Part shown: positions 15,161 through 23,098 of the stretch, piece after piece
Numbering within the stretch: the first letter of the stretch is position 1
How the letters are laid out: every line of letters starts with the position of its first letter
Assembly: GCA_934630495.1 (NCBI GenBank)
Contig: CAKTVW010000027.1
Location: 1 to 30,312 of the forward strand
DNA length: 30,312 nt
Reading direction: 5' to 3'
Origin: an uncultured Oscillospiraceae bacterium
Lineage (GTDB): Bacteria; Bacillota; Clostridia; Oscillospirales; Oscillospiraceae
Notes under the pieces: generated by a model
The model's database searches: none
Told to the model about the DNA's origin: nothing
What the model saw: the letters and a program-made list of their open reading frames with translations, nothing else
Position numbers and translations under genes: made by a program

Positions 15161-15928
15161 TTACAGTTCCAGATCCTTCATCACGCCGCGCAGGGCGACC
15201 TTGATGGGACTGTTTTCGTCGACGCGGGCGCTGGGCTTGCCGTCGCAGTCGGCCTCGTAGACCGCTTCGTCCTGCGGCAGAACGCCGAGCAGCGTCAGCT
15301 TCTGCTTTTCGATCTCCTCGCGGACGCCGTCGTTCAGAACGCCGCCGGGCGCACGGTTGACGATCAGACCCATTTTCGTGGGCTTGAGGTTCAGCTCCTC
15401 CACCATCCGTGCGATACGGCCCACGGCCTGAATGCCGCGCCGGGAGCAGTCGGAAACGAGCAGCAGCGTGTCCACATGGGGCAGCGTGCCGCGCGCGATA
15501 TGCTCCATGCCCGCCTCGTTGTCGATGACGGTGTAACGGTACGCGCCGAGGTACTTGTCCATCTGTGTTTTCAGCACACCGTTGACGTAGCAGTAGCAGC
15601 CCTTGCCCTGCGTCCGTCCCATGACAAGCATATCAAAGTCGTCCTCCTCCAAAAGCGCGTCGTTGAAGCGCATTTCGGCGTAGTCCGCCTTGGTCATATT
15701 TTTGGGGATCACATCGCCGCGAAGCTCCGCCTGTGCGATCTCCTCGCGGATCTCGCCGAGGGTGGTGACGGATTCGACACCGAGGACCTCGTTCAGATTG
15801 GAATTGGCGTCGGCATCCACGACCAGCAGCGGGCCTTTCCCGGTTTTAATGAGATAATCGATCAGCATTCCGCAGACCGTGGTCTTGCCCACGCCGCCTT
15901 TCCCGGCGACTGCGATGGTATGCGTCAT
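15161..15928 (-). CDS. cooC: CooC-type Ni-insertion ATPase for CODH/ACS maturation (AcsF/CooC)
   Basis: This is a MinD/SIMIBI-class ATPase that delivers nickel to CO dehydrogenase or acetyl-CoA synthase. The deviant Walker A GKGGVGKTT is at residues 9-17, LLVVDADANSNL carries the switch aspartate near 41, and the CooC hallmark Cys-x-Cys is C111 and C113 (KGCYCYVNG). The shorter start MTHTIAVAG is chosen because an AAGGAG site lies 7 bases before it, giving 255 residues, normal for CooC. It lies between metF and acsD. Whether it serves the CODH C-cluster (CooC) or the ACS A-cluster (AcsF) cannot be told from sequence; proximity to acsB and absence of acsA slightly favour AcsF. Confidence 0.92.
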   Translation of the reverse strand: MTHTIAVAGKGGVGKTTVCGMLIDYLIKTGKGPLLVVDADANSNLNEVLGVESVTTLGEIREEIAQAELRGDVIPKNMTKADYAEMRFNDALLEEDDFDMLVMGRTQGKGCYCYVNGVLKTQMDKYLGAYRYTVIDNEAGMEHIARGTLPHVDTLLLVSDCSRRGIQAVGRIARMVEELNLKPTKMGLIVNRAPGGVLNDGVREEIEKQKLTLLGVLPQDEAVYEADCDGKPSARVDENSPIKVALRGVMKDLEL

Positions 15929-15957
15929 AAGAATTGCTCCTTGCCATAAATCCGCCA

Positions 15958-15999
15958 TTGCGGCGGTCTGCGGCGTTTAGCCCGCAGACTGTGCCGCAA
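15958..15999 (-). other. Hairpin between metF and cooC
   Basis: TTGCGGC / GCCGCAA (15958-15964 with 15993-15999) encloses GTCTGCGG / CCGCAGAC (15966-15973 with 15982-15989), forming one interrupted stem. No T-run follows on the minus strand. It probably affects mRNA processing or partial termination between the genes. Confidence 0.5.
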
Positions 16000-16017
16000 T
16001 GACGCAGTTTGCTTTTA

Positions 16018-16974
16018 TTAGATGAGGTCGAGCAGGCCGGCTTCCTTGGCAATGCGGGCGACATCGTCGTACTTGTTCAGTGCGTACAGATGGATGCCGT
16101 TGATGCCGCAGGTGCGGTACTCGTCGATCTGACGGATGGTGTATTCGATGCCCGCTTCCTTGAAGCTGGCCTTCTTGCCCTCGACGTCGGCGTCGAAGCA
16201 GGCCTCGTCGCCCTTGGCGGTCTTGAGACCGACGGAGAACGGGTTCGGGAAGATCCAGTTCTTGGAGATGATCTCGCAAAGCTCTCTGGGCATGACACAG
16301 CCGTTGCGGGAGAGGGCCATGTTGATGGTGGCAGCCTGATCCAGAATGGGCATGATGCCCACATCGACGGGCATCCAGATACCGGCGGCGCGGATGGCGT
16401 CGAGCCAATAACGGAACTGGTCCATGTCCCAGCAAAGCTGCGTCATGATATAGTCCGCGCCGTTGTCCTGCTTCTGCTTCAGGAAGGCGATATCCGCCTC
16501 GAGCGAACGGCAGGCAATGTGGCCCTCGGGAGAACCGGCGACCGCGATGGTGAACTTATCGCCGAACTCCTGACGGACAAACTTAACAAGCTCGGTAGCA
16601 TAGTGCAGGTCGCCGCCCGTGCCGGTCCAGCCGAAGGGGAGGTCGCCGCGGAGCGCGAGCATGTGGTTGATGCCGTTGTCCAGATAAGTCTGGAGCTGCT
16701 CCTTGATGCCTTCCTTGGTGTTGCCGATGCAGGTAAAATGCGTAACGGGAGTGCACTTGCCGTCGGCCTTGATCTTCTTCAGGACCTCAAGGTTTTTGCC
16801 GACATTGGTGCCGCCGGCGCCGTAGGTGCAGGAAATATAGTCGGGGTTGAGCGTATAGAGCTTCTCCAGCACGCCGCCCTCGCCGCAGAGCTTTTCCATG
16901 CCGACGTCGGTCTTGGGAGGGAATACCTCAAAGGAGAACGCATTGCGCTGTTCCATGATTTCCGCAACATTCAT
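16018..16974 (-). CDS. metF: 5,10-methylenetetrahydrofolate reductase
   Basis: MetF reduces methylene-THF to methyl-THF, the methyl donor for the AcsE domain encoded downstream. The FAD/TIM-barrel family signature FSFEVFPPKT is at residues 13-22, with the conserved Glu at 16. YISCTYGAGGTN, ALRGDLP, PEGHIACRS and TQLCWDMDQF follow in family order. MNVAEIM is preferred as start because GGAGG lies 10 bases upstream, giving 318 residues. In many acetogens MetF works with the zinc/iron-sulfur protein MetV and sometimes electron-bifurcating partners; none of these is adjacent here. It is the first gene of the acs block, with its own promoter. Confidence 0.95.
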   Translation of the reverse strand: MNVAEIMEQRNAFSFEVFPPKTDVGMEKLCGEGGVLEKLYTLNPDYISCTYGAGGTNVGKNLEVLKKIKADGKCTPVTHFTCIGNTKEGIKEQLQTYLDNGINHMLALRGDLPFGWTGTGGDLHYATELVKFVRQEFGDKFTIAVAGSPEGHIACRSLEADIAFLKQKQDNGADYIMTQLCWDMDQFRYWLDAIRAAGIWMPVDVGIMPILDQAATINMALSRNGCVMPRELCEIISKNWIFPNPFSVGLKTAKGDEACFDADVEGKKASFKEAGIEYTIRQIDEYRTCGINGIHLYALNKYDDVARIAKEAGLLDLI

Positions 16975-17006
16975 AACTAACAAGCCTCCAATTGTTTCTA
17001 TAATTC

Positions 17007-17023
17007 GTCCGTCAGTGACGGAC
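17007..17023. promoter_or_regulatory. Perfect 17-bp palindrome in the metF leader
   Basis: GTCCGTCA-G-TGACGGAC lies about 10-26 bases inside the expected transcript of the metF/acs operon, between promoter and start codon. Its position and symmetry suit a repressor site or a small RNA hairpin. No known factor is assigned. Confidence 0.5.
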
Positions 17024-17039
17024 ATTCCGATACAAAATT

Positions 17040-17068
17040 ATCGTATCACAGAAGCCGCAAAAATTCAA
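17040..17068 (-). promoter_or_regulatory. Promoter of the metF-acs block
   Basis: On the minus strand TTGAAT (17063-17068) and TACGAT (17040-17045) are 17 bases apart. The match to the vegetative consensus is moderate. The start point near 17033 gives a leader of about 60 bases containing the 17-bp palindrome. Confidence 0.6.
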
Positions 17069-17137
17069 GACGAAATCCTTCCAAAAATACATTTATATAA
17101 TTATTTTCCCGAAAACGCTTACAAAAAAACAGGAAGC

Positions 17138-17274
17138 GGCGGCGCTCTCCGTTCGGAGAACGCCGCCAGCGTGTCGAAAAACTCTTTTCGGCACGCTGAC
17201 AGACTGCTAAAAAGTTCGGAAGACAAGCAACTCACGCCCGTCGGCGTACATAGGTACGGTAGGGCGTGAGTTGC
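17138..17274. repeat. Cluster of three hairpins in the htrA-metF gap
   Basis: Three stem-loops follow in series: 17138-17167 (GGCGGCG...CGCCGCC with an inner TCTCCG/CGGAGA stem), 17168-17197 (AGCGTGTCGAAAA against TTTTCGGCACGCT, one mismatch), and 17227-17274 (perfect 13-bp GCAACTCACGCCC). The first recurs at 17423-17452. The segment 17201-17261 recurs at 27580-27640. The 510-base gap 16975-17484 carries no gene. The first hairpin is followed on the minus strand by a T-run (TGTTTTTTTG), so it might also terminate transcription coming from htrA. Confidence 0.65.
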
Positions 17275-17422
17275 GCAGTAAGTCAAAATTCTTGCGAAGA
17301 AAGCAGATTCTCTCATTATAAAGTTCGGAATATTCCATTTTTTCGAATCAAAACGCTTAAAGCAAAATCCATTAAATAGTTAACTGATTTTGACGATTCC
17401 GGACTTTTTTGACAGTCTGAGC

Positions 17423-17452
17423 GGCGGCGCTCTCCGTTCGGAGAACGCCGCC
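17423..17452. repeat. Second copy of the GGCGGCG hairpin
   Basis: It is the same 30-base hairpin as at 17138-17167. The bases just before it (CCGGACTTTTTTGACAGTCTG) match the reverse complement of 17199-17220 with a few changes, so an imperfect inverted-repeat arm also accompanies it. It lies 32 bases after the htrA stop codon. Confidence 0.65.
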
Positions 17453-17484
17453 GCGCGGCATTTATATGTGATTTATATCGTAGA

Positions 17485-18825
17485 TTACGGCAGGAAGTCC
17501 CAGATGTCGGGGAAGCCGTCGGTCTGCTGTTCGGTGGACTGCTCGGGCTGCGTCGTATCGGTCTGGGAGTCGGTCGGCTTTGCGTCAAAGACGATCGTCA
17601 GCTTGAGCGTTTCGCCGCTGCGGTAAACGGTCAGCTCGGCGCTGTCGCCGGCGCGGTACTTCTTCAGCGCCGCAGAGAGGTCCTCAAGAGAGGTGATCTC
17701 ATAGTCGTCGATCGCGGTAATGATATCGCTCTTCTGCAGTCCGGCCTTATAGCCGCTGCCGCCCTTCTCCACGCTGCTGACCAACGCGCCGTGAGGCAGG
17801 CCGTAGCTCTCTACCGCCTCGTCGCTGACGGTGTCGGTGCGGATGCCGATGTAGGCGCGGTCAAGAACGGCGCCGTTTTCGCGCAGATCGTCGAGAATAT
17901 CCTTGACGTCGTTGATGGGAATGGCGAAGCCGATCCCCTCGATCGTTGCGCCGCTGCTGGTCGAGCCGGAGTATTTTGCGGTGGTGATGCCGACGACGTT
18001 GCCGCTCATGTCAAACAGCGGGCCGCCGGAGTTGCCCGGGTTGATCGCCGCGTCGATCTGCATCATATTTATGGGCGTGCCGTCGGTATTGATGGCGCGG
18101 TCCTTCGCGCTGACATAGCCGACGGTAAGCGAATAGGTCAGCTCGCCGAGCGGATTGCCGATGGCCGCAACCTCCGTACCGACGCTGAGGCTGTCGGAGT
18201 CGCCCAGCGTAACCGTGGGAAGTCCGGTCGCCTCGATCTTCAGGAGCGCGACGTCGCTCGCTTCCTCATAGCCCAGCACCGTCGCCGGGTACTGCGTACC
18301 GTCGGAAAGCGTGACGGTCAGAGTCTCTGCGCCCTTGACGACGTGGTAGTTCGTCAGAATTTCGCCGTCGGCGGAGATGACGAAGCCGGTGCCGCTGCTG
18401 GCGGTGGAGGACGGCTGACCGAAGTAATTGTAGGCTGTGGATTCGTTTGCGATACCCACGATCGCGGGGACATTATTCTGATAGACCTGCGCAGGCGTCA
18501 GCGTAGTCCCGTTGGAAGCGACGTTGGTAACCTGCGTCGTGGGCTGCTGTGTGGGCGCTTCGGTGGCGTTTCCCGTCGTAGTCTCGGGCTGCACGTTCTG
18601 AGCGGGTGTGCTCTCCTCGCGCAGTACATAGCCCACGACCGCGCCGCCGCCGACACTGCCGATCAGTGCACAGCACAGAGCCAAGGCGACAATGCCGAGC
18701 GCGGTGTGCTTTTTGCGCGGCTTTTTAACGGGAGGCTGATAATCATAGGTCGGCTCGCTGACCGGCCGGGACGACTGCTCGTTCTGCAGATCGTCGTTGT
18801 CATAAGGCGTATAATCTTCGTTCAT
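17485..18825 (-). CDS. Membrane-anchored HtrA/DegP-type serine protease with PDZ domain
   Basis: This is a surface quality-control protease. The N-terminal ~40 residues are charged and cytoplasmic, and one membrane segment follows at about 42-68 (ALGIVALALCCALIGSVGGG). A Thr/Gln/Pro-rich linker leads to the trypsin-like domain. The catalytic triad is H161 (TNYHVV), D191 (ASDVALLKI) and S266 (NPGNSGGPLF). A PDZ domain begins near residue 335 (YIGIRTD) and runs through SGYKAGLQKSDIITAID. The C-terminal tail is rich in Thr, Gln and Glu. The size, 446 residues, and layout match Firmicute HtrA. It is transcribed in the same direction as metF, but a 510-base hairpin-rich gap separates them. Confidence 0.95.
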   Translation of the reverse strand: MNEDYTPYDNDDLQNEQSSRPVSEPTYDYQPPVKKPRKKHTALGIVALALCCALIGSVGGGAVVGYVLREESTPAQNVQPETTTGNATEAPTQQPTTQVTNVASNGTTLTPAQVYQNNVPAIVGIANESTAYNYFGQPSSTASSGTGFVISADGEILTNYHVVKGAETLTVTLSDGTQYPATVLGYEEASDVALLKIEATGLPTVTLGDSDSLSVGTEVAAIGNPLGELTYSLTVGYVSAKDRAINTDGTPINMMQIDAAINPGNSGGPLFDMSGNVVGITTAKYSGSTSSGATIEGIGFAIPINDVKDILDDLRENGAVLDRAYIGIRTDTVSDEAVESYGLPHGALVSSVEKGGSGYKAGLQKSDIITAIDDYEITSLEDLSAALKKYRAGDSAELTVYRSGETLKLTIVFDAKPTDSQTDTTQPEQSTEQQTDGFPDIWDFLP

Positions 18826-18948
18826 AGGAAAGCTCCTTTGCTATTGGTTTTTGGATGCTCTCATCATAAGGCCCGATTGTTACCGAAGTGTGAAATCCGC
18901 AAGAAGGAATTTTGAATTTCGCCGCCGAAAATGAACAAATTTTACCGT

Positions 18949-20220
18949 CTACATGCACCCGCCGTCCTGCATGATATTCAAAATGGTCGCGTCGGTCTGC
19001 CGCATGCCCTGCTGCGCCAGAACGCCGACGTTGGCGATCGTCTTATCGACGGAATCGGCAACAATGCCCTCGCCGCGATGAAATTCGCGATGATGCAGGT
19101 ACATTCTGTAGCCGAGGATCCCGGCATCGACGGCAGCGGCGATCTTCGCGGCGCAGGAAGGCTTCGCGCCGTCGCAGATCGTCCCGGAGAGGATGGCCAC
19201 GGCATTGACGACCGTATGCGCCACGGCGGTAAAATCGCCGCCGAGCAGATAGCAGATGCCCGCGCCCGCGCCGACGCCCGCCGAGATCGCGCCGCAGTAG
19301 GCGGAAAGCCTGCCGATGCCGCTTTTCTGATGTACGGTCACAAGGTCGGAGACTAAAAGCGCTCTGTAAAGCTGCTCCTGCGTCGCGCCGATATGGTGCG
19401 CATAGACCGCGACGGGCAGGCAGGCGGTGATCCCCTGATTGCCGGAGCCGGACAGAATGACGACCGGCATTTCACAGCCGCTCATCCGCGCGTCGGAGCC
19501 TGCGGCGGCGTAGGCCTTCGCCCGCTGCTTAACGTCGTCGCCGTAGTCCTCGAGCAAAATGCGCCCGATCTGTGCGCCCCATGCGCCGCGCAGTCCCTCC
19601 TCGGCAATGGCGGTGTTGTATTCGACCTGCCGCTGCAAAAGCGGTTGGACCTCGTCCAGCTCCACGGTGTCGGCATACGCAACGATATCGCGCACATTCA
19701 GGCAGCTTTTGTCCGTCATGTGCTCCTCGGCGGCGTCCACGATCGGAAGCTGCTTCAGAATCTCGCCGTCGTGCTCCATATATACGATATTGGTATGATG
19801 ATTGGTGATGCGGACGCGCGCGGAGTGTTCCCCGGCCGCCGCAGTCAGGTCGATATCCAGCTTGCACGGCGACGCGCCGCAGGTGATGTCGATCTGCACC
19901 TGCTCCAAAAACGCGTCGATCTGCGCGTATTGCGACGGGTCGATGTGCGCGATGACCTGAAGCTCCCTGTCCGGGTCGCCCGCCGTCATGCCCGCCGCGA
20001 TCGCGGGACGGATGCCCTTGCGGTTTCCGGTGTTGGGCACCACGACGCTGCGGACATTTTTCAGGATATTCCCGCTGAGCACTGCCGTCACGCGCTCAGG
20101 ACGGCAGCCGAGCAGCCTGCGCGTCAGGGCGGCGCAGTAGGCGATGGCGATCGGCTCGGTGCAGCCGGTCGCCGGTATCAGCTCTTCCCGCAGGATCGAC
20201 GTAAACTGCTTGGTATCCAT
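18949..20220 (-). CDS. cyuA: L-cysteine desulfidase, CyuA/UPF0597 family
   Basis: The family breaks L-cysteine to pyruvate, sulfide and ammonia with a [4Fe-4S] cluster. The hallmark TGCTEPIAIAYCAA is at the N-terminus with C20. Other likely cluster ligands are C309 (SAYCGA), C349 and C356 (CDGAKPSC); the six-residue spacing of the last pair fits what I recall for the archaeal enzyme. SGSGNQGI and NTGNRKGI are further conserved blocks. The length, 423 residues, is normal. The start has an AAGGGGA site. It may also act on serine-like substrates, as this fold is shared with the serine dehydratase alpha chain. It stands alone, followed by htrA 123 bases on. Confidence 0.88.
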   Translation of the reverse strand: MDTKQFTSILREELIPATGCTEPIAIAYCAALTRRLLGCRPERVTAVLSGNILKNVRSVVVPNTGNRKGIRPAIAAGMTAGDPDRELQVIAHIDPSQYAQIDAFLEQVQIDITCGASPCKLDIDLTAAAGEHSARVRITNHHTNIVYMEHDGEILKQLPIVDAAEEHMTDKSCLNVRDIVAYADTVELDEVQPLLQRQVEYNTAIAEEGLRGAWGAQIGRILLEDYGDDVKQRAKAYAAAGSDARMSGCEMPVVILSGSGNQGITACLPVAVYAHHIGATQEQLYRALLVSDLVTVHQKSGIGRLSAYCGAISAGVGAGAGICYLLGGDFTAVAHTVVNAVAILSGTICDGAKPSCAAKIAAAVDAGILGYRMYLHHREFHRGEGIVADSVDKTIANVGVLAQQGMRQTDATILNIMQDGGCM

Positions 20221-20256
20221 AAGTCTGTCCCCTTTTGTCTCTCAATATAATATTAT

Positions 20257-20417
20257 GGCAACACCGCATAATTGCACCTTCCGCCTTCGCCGGATATTTT
20301 TCGCCGATCCAGCGGTTTGAAAAGTTTGAAATACACAGAGTATTCCTGCGCTTTTCAAACCTTGGCCCGACAAAAAATCTCTCGCCGAATGCTCTCGCTG
20401 AATTATGCGGTGCTGCC
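20257..20417. mobile_element. MITE-like element, copy 1 (161 bp)
   Basis: The ends are inverted repeats GGCAACACCGCATAATT and AATTATGCGGTGCTGCC (one mismatch in 17). A 4-bp direct repeat TTAT flanks both sides (20253-20256 and 20418-20421). The interior has no gene and is related to the second copy at 22939-23098, most clearly over GAAATACACAGAGTATTCCT and CGCTTTTCAAA. The right end touches the TAA stop codon of the XRE membrane gene, which lies inside the target duplication. Confidence 0.85.
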
Positions 20418-21005
20418 TTATTTCATTCTGCGCTTATTCAGGTATTTCATCAGGAAAAACAGGATCACAAGGACCTGCAAAACGGCACACACGATCAGCA
20501 GCAGCGTGACCGAATGGAAGCGGATCGACAGCACAAGGCTCAGGCCGATGCCCCAGAGGATCAGCGAGGAGGACAGGCCCTGCATCAGGCTGTTCCACCA
20601 CATCGCGCTGAAAACGACCGATACGATCCCCGTGATCGGCAGGCCGTAGATATAGACCAGCCACGACCACTCCGGCAGAATGTCAAAGATCTGCGAAATG
20701 CAGAACAGCACCGTCATGACCAGCCATACAAGACCGACCGACATCAGATGGATCAGGATATGTCTTGAGCGCGTCTTCGGGACCTTTTTTTCGCGCAGAA
20801 GGTCCTGTACGGTAATATCATACAGTCCCGCAATTTTGGACAGAATAAAAATATCCGGCGTCCCGTCGCCGCGCTCCCATTTGGAAACGGACTTGTCGGA
20901 GTAGCTCAGCTTTTCTGCAAGCTCCGCCTGCGTATCGCCGTTCTGCTTGCGGTAATAGGCAATGTTCTCCGCAATCAGGTGCTGCAATTCTTCGTCGTTC
21001 ATCAT
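20418..21005 (-). CDS. XRE-family regulator with C-terminal membrane segments
   Basis: The N-terminal helix-turn-helix domain occupies about residues 10-65 (NIAYYRKQNGDTQAELAEKL, SDKSVSKWERGDGTPD). Four predicted membrane helices follow, near 84-105, 113-134, 142-160 and 165-187. Such membrane-tethered XRE proteins are common in Clostridia and are thought to sense the envelope, but no target is known. The start may be the first or the second Met; AAGGAACG lies upstream. The stop codon is within the target duplication of the adjoining MITE, so the element now forms the gene's 3' region. Confidence 0.9.
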   Translation of the reverse strand: MMNDEELQHLIAENIAYYRKQNGDTQAELAEKLSYSDKSVSKWERGDGTPDIFILSKIAGLYDITVQDLLREKKVPKTRSRHILIHLMSVGLVWLVMTVLFCISQIFDILPEWSWLVYIYGLPITGIVSVVFSAMWWNSLMQGLSSSLILWGIGLSLVLSIRFHSVTLLLIVCAVLQVLVILFFLMKYLNKRRMK

Positions 21006-21558
21006 GCTTGATCGTTCCTTTCCGTAAAGTCCGAAGCCGCCGCGATTCGGCGCTTCGTCTGTCCCGAGGGCCTCGGTGCCGCCGCCCGAAACAGCGGCCG
21101 CGCGGGTCCTCCCGCTCCCTCACACGGGACCTTTCATCAGGCGCACAGTGCGCCGTCATCTTCTTCGCTCTCTTGCGCGTATTTTCCCCCGGCAAGCCGC
21201 AAAGCCTTGCAAATCAAGGATTCTACTGTCAGTAGAACGCCGTTCTTCGCTGCGTGGAGGCAGAAATCGCATCCGTGGCGTGACTTTTCCGCCCGGGTAT
21301 CGTATGCTGTGTTCAGGCCGAAACGGTGCGGCGCACCGCGCACACGGCCGTCCGCCGCAAGTGCTTTTATCGTTCCTTCAAGGATGCCGACCCATCGTTC
21401 GGCAAAGCGCGCCGATGCGATCCGGCGGTACTGCCCCGGCCGAAAATAGGCGGCCGGCGCAAGACCGTGCCGCCGCACCGCTCAGGTCCAACGGCGACTA
21501 TGAATAATTTCATGCTTTCATCAGAATGGGTATCAAAAAACTACAGGAGGTTTTCACC
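21006..21558. other. Gene-free stretch with a 17-bp palindrome
   Basis: I see no credible gene on either strand; the open frames lack ribosome-binding sites and recognisable protein features. A perfect palindrome TTCTACTG-T-CAGTAGAA lies at 21221-21237, next to GCAAAGCCTTGCAAATCAAGG, which looks like an attachment-site or repeat motif but could not be assigned. The last 15 bases hold the AGGAGG site of the next gene. Confidence 0.4.
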
Positions 21559-22137
21559 ATGACCAAGAAGCTCGCCAAGGCGATCCGCATACTGACGACC
21601 GCGCCGATCTTCGCGCTGCTGCTGTGCGTACTGCTCCGTCTTTTGCTGCCGAACAGCTTTGCCTCAGCCTCTCATTTTTGGCTGGCGCTGTTCTTCCTGT
21701 CGGGGCTTCCGCTGCTGGCCTATCCGATCTCGGTCATTATCCCCGCACTGCGCAGGAAGGGCCGCGACGCCCAGCGCAGTCTGGCCGTCGCCTTCTCGGT
21801 CGTCGGCTATATCGGCGGCTTTCTCGTCGCGATGCTCGCGGGCGGCACGCCCACGGAAAAATGCCTGTTCGGGACCTATCTGATCTCCGGCGTCGTGATC
21901 GCCGTCTGCACGCTCTGCCATTTCAAGGCCAGCGGACACACCTGCGGCTGCTCCGGCCCGATCGCGATGCTGTCCGTGTTCGTCAGCCCGTGGTTCCTGC
22001 TGGGCATCCCGCTGCTGACTCCGGTCTTCTGGTCGAGCAAAAAGCTCGGCCGCCACTCCGCCTCACAGCTCATCGTCGGCGCGGTGATCCCGGTGCTGGC
22101 CATGCTGCTGTGCCGGCTTGAATTTATCCTGCGCTGA
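21559..22137 (+). CDS. PAP2-superfamily-like integral membrane protein, 192 aa
   Basis: This is a polytopic membrane protein with about five or six hydrophobic segments. The motifs KASGHTCGCSGP (residues 123-134) and SSKKLGRHSASQLIVG (159-174) recall the SGH and SRxxxxxH motifs of lipid phosphatases of the PAP2 group. The final Asp of the catalytic motif is replaced by Gln, and the GRDAQRSL segment stands where the first motif might be. It may be a divergent phosphatase or a non-catalytic relative. The start MTKKLAKA is chosen because AGGAGG lies 8 bases upstream. Its neighbours give no clear functional link. Confidence 0.7.
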   Translation: MTKKLAKAIRILTTAPIFALLLCVLLRLLLPNSFASASHFWLALFFLSGLPLLAYPISVIIPALRRKGRDAQRSLAVAFSVVGYIGGFLVAMLAGGTPTEKCLFGTYLISGVVIAVCTLCHFKASGHTCGCSGPIAMLSVFVSPWFLLGIPLLTPVFWSSKKLGRHSASQLIVGAVIPVLAMLLCRLEFILR

Positions 22138-22208
22138 ACAAGCCCCGGCGGTATAAATTATATTATAGCAAATCCGGACCGGATTTTGCAATCCCTAAAA
22201 AATATGTA

Positions 22209-22235
22209 GGGACGGTTGCAGACTGCAATCGTCCC
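22209..22235. repeat. Palindromic intergenic repeat (GTAGGGACGGTTGC type)
   Basis: GGGACGGTTGCAG pairs with CTGCAATCGTCCC (one mismatch in 13) across one base, preceded by TATGTA. It is another member of the GTAGGG-flanked palindromes, here in front of spoVAC. Confidence 0.6.
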
Positions 22236-22343
22236 TTTTCCGTACGGCTTCGCACCGACCATACCCCAATATGCGGCGCACTTGACACTATGGAATGTGC
22301 AAAAATTCATTTGGCCGTTTGAATTTCTTCCTTCGTACGTCAG

Positions 22344-22374
22344 GAATGCGATTCCGCTGTGTCCGAGCATAGTA
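22344..22374 (+). promoter_or_regulatory. Candidate sigma-G-type promoter of spoVAC
   Basis: GAATG (22344-22348) and CATAGTA (22368-22374) match the forespore sigma-G motifs GMATR and CATNNTA as I recall them, but the spacer is 19 bases rather than 17-18. It lies 124 bases before the spoVAC start. Forespore expression would fit the gene's function. Confidence 0.35.
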
Positions 22375-22497
22375 TGTGCGCCGTGCCGCAGAAAATGCAT
22401 GAATTTTTTTCTGTTTATCGGGAAGATTATTGGCATGATCGCCGCGCCCGCGCCCGTTTCGGCGCTTTCGCGCGGCAGCGGAGGAGGAAAAGGGTAT

Positions 22498-22938
22498 ATG
22501 ACCAACGCGGAATACGGCGCATTGGTAGACTCGCTGTCCCCGAAAAGCAAGCTGTGGCGCAACTGTCTCAACGCCTTTTGGGTCGGCGGTCTGATCTGCT
22601 GTCTCGGGCAGCTTTTAATGAACTGGTTTCGCTCCATGGATATAAGCAAGGACAGCAGCGGCACGGCCGTCAGCATTTGTCTGGTGCTGCTCTCGGCGAT
22701 CCTGACGGGTCTGGCCGTCTACGACGACATTGCAAAGCTGGCCGGAGCCGGAACGCTCGTGCCGATCACGGGCTTTGCAAACTCGATCGTCGCGCCCGCC
22801 GTGGAGTTCAAGACCGAGGGCGTCGTTCTGGGCACCTGCGGCAAAATGTTCACCATTGCCGGCCCGGTTTTGGTGTTCGGCACCGTGGCAAGCTGGCTCT
22901 ACGGCCTGATCTACTGGCTCTGGCAATTTTTTTCCTAA
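22498..22938 (+). CDS. spoVAC: Stage V sporulation protein AC (SpoVAC)
   Basis: SpoVAC is a forespore inner-membrane protein of the channel that moves dipicolinic acid into the spore and out during germination. The 146 residues carry the family blocks SPKSKLWRNC, FWVGGLICCLGQLL, GLAVYDDIAKLAGAG, VPITGFANSIVAPAVEFKTEG and KMFTIAGPVLVFG. The ATG is preceded by GAGGAGG at the proper distance; the longer upstream frame is not coding. Normally spoVAD and spoVAE follow directly. Here a MITE begins right after the stop codon and tatD lies beyond on the other strand, so this copy stands alone. Confidence 0.95.
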   Translation: MTNAEYGALVDSLSPKSKLWRNCLNAFWVGGLICCLGQLLMNWFRSMDISKDSSGTAVSICLVLLSAILTGLAVYDDIAKLAGAGTLVPITGFANSIVAPAVEFKTEGVVLGTCGKMFTIAGPVLVFGTVASWLYGLIYWLWQFFS

Positions 22939-23098
22939 GGAATCTCTGAATAAATCGCCTGCGGCTGTCGCCGGATCTTTTTCGTCGGCTTTTCGGTTCG
23001 AAAAGCTTGAAATACACAAAGTATTCCTGCGCTTTTCAAATCTCAACCCGCCAAAAAATCTCTCGACGACCGCTCTTGTCGATTTAATCAGAGCTTCC
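22939..23098. mobile_element. MITE-like element, copy 2 (160 bp)
   Basis: The ends GGAATCTCTGAATAAATC and the reverse complement GGAAGCTCTGATTAAATC match in 16 of 18 positions. The 4-bp direct repeat CTAA flanks it (22935-22938 and 23099-23102). The interior is roughly 75-80% like copy 1 by eye. The target CTAA and the GGAA ends recall the IS5 group, whose target is YTAR, so this may be a non-autonomous IS5 relative (inference). The first target copy contains the TAA stop codon of spoVAC. Confidence 0.85.

Noticed and set aside
16975..17025. Longer start for MetF (17 more residues)
   Set aside because: The extension reads through the 17-bp palindrome and lacks a ribosome-binding site, while the ATG at 16974 has a GGAGG at a good distance.
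21137..21478. A 113-codon minus-strand frame
   Set aside because: There is no ribosome-binding site, the composition is Arg/Ala-rich as in random GC-rich sequence, and part of it covers a palindrome and a repeat-like segment.
22216..22497. N-terminal extension of spoVAC
   Set aside because: The upstream frame runs through an intergenic palindromic repeat and has no SpoVAC-like sequence. GAGGAGG sits correctly before the internal ATG at 22498.
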